Made by a program: the position numbers and the translations under genes
Part shown: positions 43,228 through 51,721 of the stretch, piece after piece
How positions within the stretch are numbered: position 1 is the stretch's first letter
Layout of the letters: every line of letters starts with the position of its first letter
The notes under the pieces: model-generated
What the model was told of the DNA's origin: nothing
The model's database searches: none
Seen by the model: the letters and a program-made list of their open reading frames with translations, nothing else
Origin: Haematobacter massiliensis
GTDB taxonomy: Bacteria > Pseudomonadota > Alphaproteobacteria > Rhodobacterales > Rhodobacteraceae
Assembly: GCF_000740795.1 (NCBI RefSeq)
Contig: NZ_JGYG01000004.1
Span: 170,341 to 234,340 of the forward strand
Reading direction: 5' to 3'
Length of the DNA stretch: 64,000 nucleotides

Positions 43228-44151
43228 GTGACATTTCGCCCGAACATGACGAGCCAGATCGAGGGCATCAGCCTTTGTGACTCCCTGTCATGGCGGGGCT
43301 GGGACGGCGTGGTAGCGGATGTCTGGCACGCGCGGGGCGACAAGGGGGCGGGTGGTACCTACCTGTCGCCGGACCCACGTGTCGTCGTGCTGCTTGAGGG
43401 GGCGGAGGCGTTGGCCCTCTCCCCGGCTGCCGGGCGGTCTTTCCGCCCGTCCGGGCGGGTTTGCTATATCCCGGCGGGAATGAGGGTCTGGAGTCGCGTC
43501 GATCACAGCCATTCCTTTCGGCACCTCGACCTTCATCTGGACCGGGCGCGGATGGAGGAGCGCCTGAGCGGCGTCATTCCTGACGAGTGCTGGTCACGGC
43601 CGATCCTTCAGGGCGGGAGCGCGGCGCTTATCACGCTCGCGGGGCTGATCGCGCGGGAGTGCATGGAAACCGAGCGTCATGATCTGGCCGGGGAAGGGCT
43701 GATACAGGCGTTCCTCGCGGAGCTTTTCGCCCTCCCGCCGGCGGCTGCGATGAAGGGGGCGCTCACGCGGCGGCAGCTCGCGCGCGTCCGCGAACATGTA
43801 GAGGCCAATCTTGCCGGAAGGATCGCGATCACCGATCTCGCTCAGGTGGCAGGTCTTTCCGAGAGCTGGTTCACCCGCGCTTTCAAGCAGACGACCGGAC
43901 TGCCACCGCATCAATGGGTGCTGCGACGGAGATTGGCGAGAGCACAAGGATTGCTGGAAGCTTCCGACCTGCCACTGGCGGAAATCGCCTGCGCCGTGGG
44001 CTTTGCCGATCAGGCGCATCTGACGCGGAGCTTCCGTAGCGCCATCGGGATCACGCCGGGAAACTGGCGCCGCGAGCGCGATACCGTACGGCGGCGGAAT
44101 CCGACAAATTCCGACAGAAACGATCAAGACGGATGGGGCGCTTCGCTCTAG
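43228..44151 (+). CDS. AraC-family transcriptional regulator
   Basis: This 307-residue protein has a variable N-terminal sensor part (about 200 residues) and a C-terminal double helix-turn-helix: LARVREHVEANLAGRITITDLAQVAGLS-like first motif (here GRIAITDLAQ), SWFTRAFKQTTGLPPHQWV, then LPLAEIACAVGFADQAHLTRSF and GITPGNWRRE. The gene stops 51 bp before a TonB-dependent receptor gene in the same direction, as in PchR/FptA-type siderophore systems, so it probably activates that receptor when the siderophore is present. The start is GTG 43228 or ATG 43246; neither has a strong ribosome site. Confidence 0.86.
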   Translation: MTFRPNMTSQIEGISLCDSLSWRGWDGVVADVWHARGDKGAGGTYLSPDPRVVVLLEGAEALALSPAAGRSFRPSGRVCYIPAGMRVWSRVDHSHSFRHLDLHLDRARMEERLSGVIPDECWSRPILQGGSAALITLAGLIARECMETERHDLAGEGLIQAFLAELFALPPAAAMKGALTRRQLARVREHVEANLAGRIAITDLAQVAGLSESWFTRAFKQTTGLPPHQWVLRRRLARAQGLLEASDLPLAEIACAVGFADQAHLTRSFRSAIGITPGNWRRERDTVRRRNPTNSDRNDQDGWGASL

Positions 44152-44202
44152 CTGAGACCAGCGCGCGCCGCTCTATCTGCCTTACGCCTTCAGGGAGTTC
44201 CC

Positions 44203-46380
44203 ATGTTCCGCACGCCACGTGCCCGCCTCGCCTCGACCACCGCCTGCCTGACGCTGCTCGCGGCACTGCCGGTTGCGGCCCAGCAGGCTACCCTCTCTCC
44301 GGTCTATCTTGAGGGCCAGGTCACCGGAACTGGCCCTGTCGGACCCGACGCCAATCCCGTCACGCTGGCGGGAACCAAAAGCGCCACGCCGATCACCGAG
44401 ATCCCGCAATCCGTGAGCGTCATCGGGCAGGACGTGTTCAACGTCCTCCAACCCACCAAGGTCGATGAAATCCTCGGGTATACAGCGGGTGTGAGCCCCG
44501 CGCCCTTTGGCTTCGACACCGATACCAACTGGATCAACATCCGCGGCTTCGAAGCGACACAGACGGGGATGTTCCTTGATGGTCTTGCGCAATATGCCTT
44601 TGGCTTCGGGGGGTTCTACACCGACCCCTTCCTGCTGGAGCGGGTGGAAGTGCTGAAGGGACCGGCCTCCGTGCTGTACGGCGGCTCCAATCCCGGCGGT
44701 ATCGTCAACATGGTGTCGAAGCGCCCGACGGGAACACCGGGCGGCATGGTGGAGGCCGGCGTGGGCACCGACAGCCGCCGTTGGATCGCGACCGATGTGA
44801 ACGGTACGAACGGCGGCTACGACTGGCGCTTTCTTGGCAAGATCAACACCGAAAAGTCGAACGGCGCATTTGACGACGGACTGACCGGCCTGATTGCGCC
44901 CTCTGTCACCTTCGATCTGGGGGAGGCGACCGAGATAACGCTTTCCGCAACGCTCTACCGGGTGGATGAGACGCATGTCGGCGGCTCCTGGCTGCCCTAT
45001 GTCGGCACCGTGAGAGGGGCGGAGTTCGGCTTCATTCCGCGCGATTTCAACACCTCCGATCCGCGGTTGGACTGGTATGAGCGGGATCAGGCCACGCTTT
45101 CCTCCGAGATACGGCACCGGTTCGATAACGGCTGGGTGCTGAGCCAAGGTATCCGTCTGGCATGGTCGGACATCGACGAAAGCGCGCCCTATGCCTATGG
45201 CTATGGGTACGGCGATACGTGGAACGAGACGTTCTCCAACCATTTCGCGATGCTCCCGCAGGATCCGAAGGCGAACCTGTCCCGTATCTTCTTCCAGCAG
45301 CAGACCACGTCGCGCAGCGCGCTTGCCGATACCCGACTTGAGGGAACCGTGGAGACCGGCGCGGTGCAGCATCGGCTGACCCTTGGGCTGGATCTTCGCA
45401 TCTTCAAGATGGATCAGGTACAGGCATCCTCCTCCTCGCCGCTTGCCCCGACGATATCGGTCCTCGACCCGGTTCGCGGCGGGGTCTTCCCGCCTGCCGT
45501 TCCTTATATCGATCAGGACATCACCATGCGTCAGGCGGGGCTCTACGCACAGGATCAGATCCGCTGGGGCAACTGGATCGGCACGGCGAATGCGCGCTAT
45601 GACTGGGTCGACACCGCATCGGGCCGGAACGAGGCCACGGGCACGGAAGGCGTGGATCGCTCCGACGGGGAGTTCACGGGGCGGCTCGGTCTTGCCTATG
45701 CCTTTGCCAATGGCGTGACCCCTTATGCTTCCTATGCCACCTATTTCACGCCGCAGATCGTCAACGACGCGGCGGGAAACAAGGTGGAGCCTGAGACCGG
45801 TCACCAATGGGAGGCAGGGGTGAAATGGGCGCCTTCCCAACGCGCGCTGCTGACCCTTTCCGCCTTTGATCTGGAGCGGGAAAACGTGTCGATCAGCGCT
45901 TGGGGCGGCGCGGGCTATGAGTACTTCCAGGTCGGCAAGATCCGTTCCCGCGGGGTGGAGTTGGAGGCGCGCGGGGAGATCGTGCAGGGCCTGACCCTCA
46001 CCGGTGCGCTGACTTCCATGGAGGTCGAGGTGCGCGAGGATGTGAACCCGGCCCTCGTCGGCAAGACGCCCAAAGCTACGCCGGAGAATTTCGCGTCGCT
46101 CCGGCTCGACTGGCAGGTGGCGCAGGTGGAGGGGCTGAGCGTCATGGCCGGGGTGCGGCGGCTTGGCTCCTCATGGGCGGATGACCTCAATCAATACAAG
46201 GTCGATGGCGCGACGCTCTATGATCTGGGGGCGAGCTATGCGTTTGGCGAGGGCTGGCTGGTGGCCGCCTCGGTGACCAATATCACCGACCGGGACTATG
46301 TATCCTCCTGCGACGGCGCGCTGTCCTGCTTCTACGGCGATGGCCGGCGCGCCTCGCTCTCGCTTCGCAAGAGCTGGTGA
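44203..46380 (+). CDS. TonB-dependent siderophore receptor
   Basis: This 725-residue outer-membrane protein of the ferrichrome/FhuA-FoxA group has a signal peptide (LASTTACLTLLAALPVAAQQ). The plug domain starts with SATPITEIPQSVSVIGQDVF, has NIRGFEATQTGMFLDGL and ERVEVLKGPASVLYGGSNPGGIVNMVSKRP (in parts). The 22-strand barrel follows and ends RASLSLRKSW with the terminal aromatic needed for BAM insertion. It imports a ferric siderophore, probably of hydroxamate type, using TonB energy. No binding protein or ABC genes for this substrate follow. The AraC-type gene upstream is the likely regulator. Confidence 0.92.
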   Translation: MFRTPRARLASTTACLTLLAALPVAAQQATLSPVYLEGQVTGTGPVGPDANPVTLAGTKSATPITEIPQSVSVIGQDVFNVLQPTKVDEILGYTAGVSPAPFGFDTDTNWINIRGFEATQTGMFLDGLAQYAFGFGGFYTDPFLLERVEVLKGPASVLYGGSNPGGIVNMVSKRPTGTPGGMVEAGVGTDSRRWIATDVNGTNGGYDWRFLGKINTEKSNGAFDDGLTGLIAPSVTFDLGEATEITLSATLYRVDETHVGGSWLPYVGTVRGAEFGFIPRDFNTSDPRLDWYERDQATLSSEIRHRFDNGWVLSQGIRLAWSDIDESAPYAYGYGYGDTWNETFSNHFAMLPQDPKANLSRIFFQQQTTSRSALADTRLEGTVETGAVQHRLTLGLDLRIFKMDQVQASSSSPLAPTISVLDPVRGGVFPPAVPYIDQDITMRQAGLYAQDQIRWGNWIGTANARYDWVDTASGRNEATGTEGVDRSDGEFTGRLGLAYAFANGVTPYASYATYFTPQIVNDAAGNKVEPETGHQWEAGVKWAPSQRALLTLSAFDLERENVSISAWGGAGYEYFQVGKIRSRGVELEARGEIVQGLTLTGALTSMEVEVREDVNPALVGKTPKATPENFASLRLDWQVAQVEGLSVMAGVRRLGSSWADDLNQYKVDGATLYDLGASYAFGEGWLVAASVTNITDRDYVSSCDGALSCFYGDGRRASLSLRKSW

Positions 46381-46466
46381 GAAAAGGGGTGGCGCGTCCG
46401 GTGCGAGGAACGCCACCCTCGCCCAACTGGACGGAGTGTTCGTCGAAGCCTTATGGCCCGGCGCGG

Positions 46467-47924
46467 TCAGGGAGACTTCGTGTCGCCCGCCTGCATGGCC
46501 GCAAGATCGGTCACCAGCTGAAATCGCACTCCGCCGGGCAGATATTCCACCTGCGCCGTGCCATCGACCGAAGCTGAAAGGGCATATTCGATCATCGTGG
46601 AGCCGAAACCCGTCCGCTCGGGCAGCACGACGATGGGGCCGCCTGTCTCGATCCAGCGAAGTTCAAAGCGCTTGCCCTCTATGAACCACTCCACGCGCAC
46701 GCGCCCCTCTTCCCCCGAGAGCGCCCCATATTTCACCGCATTCGTGGCGAGTTCGTGCAATGCCATCGTCAGCGCACTGCTGGCCCGGTGGGAAATGTCC
46801 AGATCGGGGCCGAAGTAGTGAATCCGGCGCTCGCCGTTAAATGGCAGCACGGCCCTCTCCACTGTCTGCCGAAGGGCGGCGATGTCCCAATCCTTGCCGG
46901 TGAGAACGTCATGCGCTCCGCTCAGCGCATTGATGCGCCGCAGCAGAACGTCCCGGATGTCGGGCAGCGGCGCTTCGGCGCGAAGGGACTGCCGGACAAT
47001 GGATCGAACCGTCGTCAGGATATTCTTGATCCTATGCGCCATCTCCCGGTTCATCAGGTCACGATAGGCTTCGGCTTCCTTGCGCGCTGTGATGTCGATG
47101 GAGACGCCGCTCATCAACACCGGTCGACGGCTCTCGTCAAAGCGTGTTTCCGCCCGGACTTCGATCCAATGGACAGATCCGTCCGGCCAGATCGTGCGAT
47201 ACTCGACGTGGAGGTCGCCGCCAGACGCCATCGCTGTCGCTACCGCCGTACGCCAGCGATCCATGTCATCCGGATGAATGGAGCCCTTCAGATCGGCGTA
47301 GCTGAAGCTTTCAGCGGGGGCGCGACCGAAATTCGCCTTGCAGATCGCCGAGGCGACGAGCCGCTCGTTTCGCACGTCAAGCGTCCATGTCCCCAGCCCG
47401 CCCGCTTTCAGCGTAAAGTTCAGCCGCTCCTCGCTCGCCGTCAGATCGGCGATGCGCTGCTGCATCCCGCGTTCCATTTCGTTGCGGTCGCTGGAGAAAC
47501 CGGCCGTCCGCTCCCATGTCACGTCGAGCTGGGAGGCAAAGAAATAGGTCAGTTCCCCTTCGTCAAACACGGGGGAGACGAGCAGCCGATTCCAGAAGAT
47601 CGTGCCGTCCTTGCGGTAGTTGAGGAGGTCGATCTCCAGCGGTTCCCGATCCCGGATGGCATGGCGGAGCTGGCCAACATCGTCCACATTGGTGCCCGGC
47701 CCCTGAAGAAACCGGCAGTTGCGCCCGAGAATTTCGTCTCTGCCGTAGCCTGTAAGCTTCAGAAAGGCATCGTTGGCAAACACGATGGGATTGTCCGGCT
47801 GCCGCGGGTCCGTGATGATCATCGGCATCCGCGTTGCCCGCATGGCGGCGGCAAACGGGTCGGAGCCTTGCTTTCCGCTGTGTATCTCCCGGTCGATGCG
47901 GAGTTCTTCCAGAGAATTGCTCAT
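46467..47924 (-). CDS. LOV-PAS histidine kinase of the HWE family (blue-light sensor)
   Basis: This 485-residue soluble kinase has three parts. A LOV domain (about 25-140) contains GRNCRFLQG with the flavin-bonding Cys70, plus FANDAFLKLTGY and NYRKDGTIFWN. A second PAS domain spans about 165-285. The kinase core has AHRIKNIL (His297 as phosphate acceptor), ALHELATNAVKYGALS (390-403) and RWIETGG (Trp424, Glu426), the marks of the HWE/HisKA_2 class, and ends with a TGFGSTMIEYAL ATP-lid segment. Blue light should form a Cys-FMN adduct and change kinase activity. HWE kinases drive the general stress response in some alphaproteobacteria. No response regulator lies beside it. Confidence 0.93.
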   Translation of the reverse strand: MSNSLEELRIDREIHSGKQGSDPFAAAMRATRMPMIITDPRQPDNPIVFANDAFLKLTGYGRDEILGRNCRFLQGPGTNVDDVGQLRHAIRDREPLEIDLLNYRKDGTIFWNRLLVSPVFDEGELTYFFASQLDVTWERTAGFSSDRNEMERGMQQRIADLTASEERLNFTLKAGGLGTWTLDVRNERLVASAICKANFGRAPAESFSYADLKGSIHPDDMDRWRTAVATAMASGGDLHVEYRTIWPDGSVHWIEVRAETRFDESRRPVLMSGVSIDITARKEAEAYRDLMNREMAHRIKNILTTVRSIVRQSLRAEAPLPDIRDVLLRRINALSGAHDVLTGKDWDIAALRQTVERAVLPFNGERRIHYFGPDLDISHRASSALTMALHELATNAVKYGALSGEEGRVRVEWFIEGKRFELRWIETGGPIVVLPERTGFGSTMIEYALSASVDGTAQVEYLPGGVRFQLVTDLAAMQAGDTKSP

Positions 47925-48039
47925 TATGCTCTACGCTCGCCGTCGCCCGTGGGCAGTATTGTTCCAGTTATGTTCATGGCACATTGCCGCTCCCAAGTCC
48001 AACCGGCAGCGGCACTCCCGTTAACCACAATGTCGTGGA

Positions 48040-48339
48040 TCAGATACCGGACAAAAGCATATCGAGGGCGTTCGTTATTTCCGTATCCCGCCCGATCAGC
48101 GACACGACGGGCCGATTCAGAAAGGCGAGCGGCACCGCGGCCATGAACTGCGTCACCATCACATGCGGCATTTCCGCTATATCGAAGAGCGGGTTCAGCC
48201 GTCGAGCGGGCAGGGGAGCGGTGGCTGGGGGGAGCAGGGGCACAACGACGCGGGTATTCAGCCCGTCCAGCAGGTCCGCCTGCACATCCAGCAGATATCC
48301 CGCTCCGCCAGGGTTGGGATATACGTCATAACGCGCCAT
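48040..48339 (-). CDS. ccdB: CcdB-family toxin
   Basis: This 99-residue protein of the CcdB family has YDVYPNPGG near the start, LLDVQADLLDGLNTRVVVPLLP, and the core LNPLFDIAEMPHVMVTQFMAAVPLAFL, given in parts. CcdB inhibits DNA gyrase by trapping it on DNA. In F-plasmid CcdB the last three residues, WGI, are needed for poisoning; here the end reads LLSGI, so the tryptophan is replaced by serine. It may be weaker or act differently. Its start overlaps the antitoxin stop by one base. Confidence 0.87.
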   Translation of the reverse strand: MARYDVYPNPGGAGYLLDVQADLLDGLNTRVVVPLLPPATAPLPARRLNPLFDIAEMPHVMVTQFMAAVPLAFLNRPVVSLIGRDTEITNALDMLLSGI

Positions 48340-48572
48340 CAGAACTGCCGGAACCTCTCCAGCGGCAGGCCGTTCTCTACGACCCAGTCGTTGGAGCTCT
48401 CAATGGCCCGGCTGTTTTCCGCCCGCCACGCGTCCGCCCGCGCCCGCGACACGGCGGAGCGCAGGCCCGCCTCGGCTGCTTGGGACAGGTTGACGCCGAA
48501 CGATCGCGCCTCTGCCAACAGGGCCGGGTCTATGGTCAGGTTGGTGGGTTTGCGCGCAGCGGAAATGGGCAT
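48339..48572 (-). CDS. ccdA: CcdA-family antitoxin
   Basis: This 77-residue protein has a ribbon-helix-helix N-terminus (KPTNLTIDPALLAEARSFGVNLSQAAE) given here in part, and a C-terminal toxin-binding tail DAWRAENSRAIESSNDWVVENGLPLERFRQF, also only partly shown. The pattern, especially AENSRAIESSN, is characteristic of CcdA. It should bind CcdB and repress its own promoter. I prefer ATG 48572, preceded by AGG, over ATG 48584. The palindrome at 48591-48609 is its likely operator. Confidence 0.88.
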   Translation of the reverse strand: MPISAARKPTNLTIDPALLAEARSFGVNLSQAAEAGLRSAVSRARADAWRAENSRAIESSNDWVVENGLPLERFRQF

Positions 48573-48590
48573 GGCATACCTCATGGCTCA

Positions 48591-48609
48591 TGCGCATGAT
48601 ATATGCGCA
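48591..48609. promoter_or_regulatory. Probable CcdAB autoregulatory operator
   Basis: TGCGCAT and ATGCGCA form a perfect 7-bp inverted repeat around GATAT, 18 bp before the chosen ccdA start. The AT-rich centre may double as a -10. Ribbon-helix-helix antitoxins bind palindromes in this place. Confidence 0.65.
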
Positions 48610-48640
48610 ACCTCGTGAAAGGCAAGCGGGATGGATGGCG

Positions 48641-49684
48641 TCAAACTTCTGCGACGAGCGCGCGCATCACTTCGGCGGCGTCTGCTTTCATGCCTCGCCC
48701 CGCCCCGGTCCCGGCCCATTGCGCACCATATCCCGTTTCGCCGCGCGTCTTGGCCGCGGCATTGAGCGCTTTGCCCAGGTCATAGGCGCGGGGATAGGCG
48801 GGCACATCCGCCTCGGGAAAAGCCTCACCCCAGTCCGTAAACCGGTTGGCAAGACAGCGGGCGGGTCTGCCCGATATCACGCGCGTCATCACCGTCTTGC
48901 CTCCTTGCGCCAGCCGCTGCCGATAGGGCTGATCGGCGGCGGATTCCGCGCAGTCGATGAAGGCGGTACCAAGTTGCGCTGCGGCGGCGCCGAGGTCGAG
49001 CATTCGACGAATATCCCCTCCCTCCATCAACCCGCCCGCTGCGACCACCGGAAGACCTGCCTCCTGCACCAGAAGGCGCGTGAGATCTCTGGTGGACAGG
49101 CGCTCATCAGGGCCATCCGGCTCGAATATCCCACGGTGCCCGCCGGCTTCCCAACCCTGCGCAATCACCGCATGGAAACCCGCATCGGCGATCAGCCGGG
49201 CTTCGGAGAGTGACGTGGCGCTGGCAATCAAGGTGAGGCCCGCGTCTCGCATGGCAGCGATCTGATGCGCGCGGGGGAGGCCGAAGTGGAAGCTGACAAC
49301 AGCGGGGCGCAAGTCCAGAACGACGCGCAGGAAGTCATCCGTTTCCCGGAAGCTGATGTAGATCTCCTCCAGCTCGGAGGGAGGCGTGGCGCCGAAATCG
49401 GAAAAAAGGGGCGACGCGCTGCGGATCCATGCCTGTTCCACTGCCTCCGTCCGGGGAGCAGGCCGGTGACAGAAGAAATTGGCGTTGAACGGTCTCTCCG
49501 TCAGCGTCCGGGCTTCGCTGATCGCCTGATGCACAGCGGCGGCGGAGGATGCTCCCAGCCCGAGCGCCCCGAGACCCCCTGCCTCCGACACCGCCGCCGC
49601 AAGGGCCGGAGTGGAGACACCGGCCATCGGCGCCTGAAAGATCGGCAAGGTGATTCCGATCCGGTTGAGGATAGTTTGTGTCAT
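48641..49684 (-). CDS. Nitronate monooxygenase (2-nitropropane dioxygenase family)
   Basis: This 347-residue FMN-binding TIM barrel has PIFQAPMAGVSTPALAAAV at the start, GALGLGASS, NANFFCHRP, then VIAQGWEAGGHRG, the conserved QGxEAGGH motif with the catalytic histidine, and PVVAAGGLMEGGDI with LGAAAAQLGTAF for phosphate binding. It oxidises alkyl nitronates such as propionate-3-nitronate with O2, protecting the cell. Length and motifs are ordinary. No operon partner is seen. Confidence 0.91.
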   Translation of the reverse strand: MTQTILNRIGITLPIFQAPMAGVSTPALAAAVSEAGGLGALGLGASSAAAVHQAISEARTLTERPFNANFFCHRPAPRTEAVEQAWIRSASPLFSDFGATPPSELEEIYISFRETDDFLRVVLDLRPAVVSFHFGLPRAHQIAAMRDAGLTLIASATSLSEARLIADAGFHAVIAQGWEAGGHRGIFEPDGPDERLSTRDLTRLLVQEAGLPVVAAGGLMEGGDIRRMLDLGAAAAQLGTAFIDCAESAADQPYRQRLAQGGKTVMTRVISGRPARCLANRFTDWGEAFPEADVPAYPRAYDLGKALNAAAKTRGETGYGAQWAGTGAGRGMKADAAEVMRALVAEV

Positions 49685-50739
49685 GCGTTACCTCCGCGAC
49701 TGGGAGGATGCCTCTGTACGGGAGCGCCTGCAATATACGACCGGCACACCAGCGATGACGGAATGCGCGCCAGCTTTCCAGCGCTGTCTCCGTCCCTCCG
49801 CCACCCGCGTCAGAGCGGCGGCACGTTCCAATCGCTGGGCCAGCGGCAGAGAAATCCCGGCTGGGGAAGCAGCGCGAGCGCCCTGCCTCGCTTGCCGCCA
49901 GTTGATCCCATACCCAGTGAGCGACCGGCAGATGATCCGCCGAAGTGTTTGCCTCTTTGCTCCGAGGCCGAAAGCGACGCTCATCCGCATCGGTATGACC
50001 TAAGGCAGCGTGGAAGATATGGCGGAAAGACCTGTTCCTCACCATCTGGCACACCCGCGCAGTTCGGCACGAACCGGGGGACGCTGCAGACTGAATATAT
50101 GGGGCCGCCCGTAGCTGTCAGAGAGACGTGATCCGTGGCGGGCGCATCCCCTGCCGAATGACCTGGACCCAGCTGCCGATGACGCCGCGGAAAGCATAGC
50201 GCTCTGTGCCCGCTCTCTCGCGGGTTATCGTCAAGGAGGGGGCGTGGCACAGCCTATAAGGATGATGTGCCGCAGAGCGAGATAGTCACCGGGCGGGTCA
50301 GCCGCCGGGCACTGAGAAATCACGCATCAGCCACGGCTTGGAGCGACCGGGGTCATGAGCTGGGGGATCTGAAGCCTGACGAGGGCGGAACAAGCAACAC
50401 ATTCCGTTCGACTCGCTGCGCCATCGCGACAGTGGTCGCCCTTGCCATGTCGTGACCTGTGATGATTGGCGCGTGAAAGGGAGCCGGGGATCTGCATGGC
50501 GGGGCGCTGCTGGATACGCGTAAGGGTGCTGGCCCCGAGGCGGAATTCGCTCCCAGGCTGGTGACGGATCTGGCCACCACGAGGAGGGGCCGCTCCGGGG
50601 GCGAAAAGCCCCGAACAGCAGGGAATGGGCGCGCCAACATGCCCGGACCACTGTCCGGCAGAGGATCGGTTCGCAGTACACCGGTCCGAATGGGAGGGCG
50701 GCGGCGGAAAGGGCAAAGCCGCACAGAGCTGCGCAGGGG
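49685..50739. other. 1.05-kb stretch without an intact gene
   Basis: Between the nitronate monooxygenase start and the TrhO stop no frame shows a family signature. On the minus strand at about 49700-49990 a frame reads RSLTGYGINWRQARQ and ISLPLAQRLERAAALT; this faintly resembles a helix-turn-helix gene in decay, but it is too weak to call. Around 50500-50740 short plus-strand pieces look coding-like in changing frames. This is probably eroded DNA. Confidence 0.35.
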
Positions 50740-51612
50740 TTATCCTGTCATCTGCCTGTGGCGATCACGAAACCGGGCACGGTCGGCGTCCGAATACTGA
50801 TCCCGACATTGCGGGCAGCTCACCCCATCCTCGAAGTGGGGATGAGCGCGGCCCTCTGCGGTGACCGGCCAGCCGCAGGCCCGGCAGAGCGTGTGATCTC
50901 CGGGTGCGAGACCGTGACCGACAGAGACACGCTCATCAAAAACGAAACACGCGCCTTGCCAGAGGCTGTTCTCCGCCGGAACCTCCTCCAGATACTTCAG
51001 GATGCCGCCCTTCAGGTGGTAGACCTCCGGCGCGCCTTCCTGCTTCAGCCAGCTCGTGGATTTCTCGCAGCGGATACCGCCCGTGCAAAACATGGCGAGC
51101 GTCTTGCCCGCGAACCGTGCCTTGTTCGCCTGCCACCAGTCGGGGAAATCGCGAAAGGTGTCGATTCCGGGATCGACCGCTCCCGCAAAGGTACCGATCG
51201 CGGTCTCATAGGCGTTGCGGGTGTCGATCACCACCACATCCTCCCGGGCGATCAGCTCGTTCCAGGACGCGGCGGAGACATAGGTTCCGACACTCGCCGT
51301 CGGATCAACACCCGGCTGGCCCATCGTCACGATCTCCCGCTTGATGCGGACCTTCATGCGGCGGAAGGGCATGATTTCAGCGATGCTCTCCTTCCACTCC
51401 AGCGCGGCGCAGCCGGGTATGGCGCGGATATGGGCGATCACCCGGTCTATCCCGGCACGGGGTCCGGCGATGGTCCCGTTGATGCCCTCCTCCGCCAGCA
51501 GGAGCGTGCCCCGGATCCCCTCCGCCTCGCAGAGCGTGGCGAGCGCGCCACGCTGCTCGGGCAGGGCTTCGAGGCGCGTGAAATGGTAAAGGGCGGCGAC
51601 GGTGTGGGACAT
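50740..51612 (-). CDS. trhO: tRNA uridine-34 hydroxylase (rhodanese family)
   Basis: This 290-residue protein of the YceA/TrhO family has an N-terminal acylphosphatase-like fold (YHFTRLEALPEQRGAL, GINGTIAGPRAGIDRV) and a rhodanese domain with VVVIDTRNAYE and the active loop CTGGIRCEKST. A C-terminal zinc-knuckle-like tail contains CRACGWPV and CPQC. It hydroxylates U34 of tRNA using O2 to form 5-hydroxyuridine. The ATG at 51612 (MSHTVAALYHF) gives the standard N-terminus; the frame upstream of it is unsupported. Confidence 0.92.
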   Translation of the reverse strand: MSHTVAALYHFTRLEALPEQRGALATLCEAEGIRGTLLLAEEGINGTIAGPRAGIDRVIAHIRAIPGCAALEWKESIAEIMPFRRMKVRIKREIVTMGQPGVDPTASVGTYVSAASWNELIAREDVVVIDTRNAYETAIGTFAGAVDPGIDTFRDFPDWWQANKARFAGKTLAMFCTGGIRCEKSTSWLKQEGAPEVYHLKGGILKYLEEVPAENSLWQGACFVFDERVSVGHGLAPGDHTLCRACGWPVTAEGRAHPHFEDGVSCPQCRDQYSDADRARFRDRHRQMTG

Positions 51613-51721
51613 GCGGCTCTGTAAAGCTGCAACGCTTCGCGGGCAAGAGCAGCGGCGCAATGACAGCGCCGGAACCGGAAGCTATCCCTGCCCATTGAGC
51701 GGAGCCGCTGCAGGAGAAATG

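Noticed and set aside
44182..45840. 552-codon minus-strand frame opposite the TonB receptor
   Set aside because: It is antisense with no domain, while the plus strand codes a complete plug and barrel.
47546..47557. AATAGGTCAGT-like half of the island operator inside the LOV kinase gene
   Set aside because: It lies within coding sequence, lacks the ACTG arm and -35 element, and is far from any promoter.
49700..49990. Possible helix-turn-helix gene on the minus strand
   Set aside because: Resemblance to HTH proteins is faint, the tail is not protein-like and no start site is supported.
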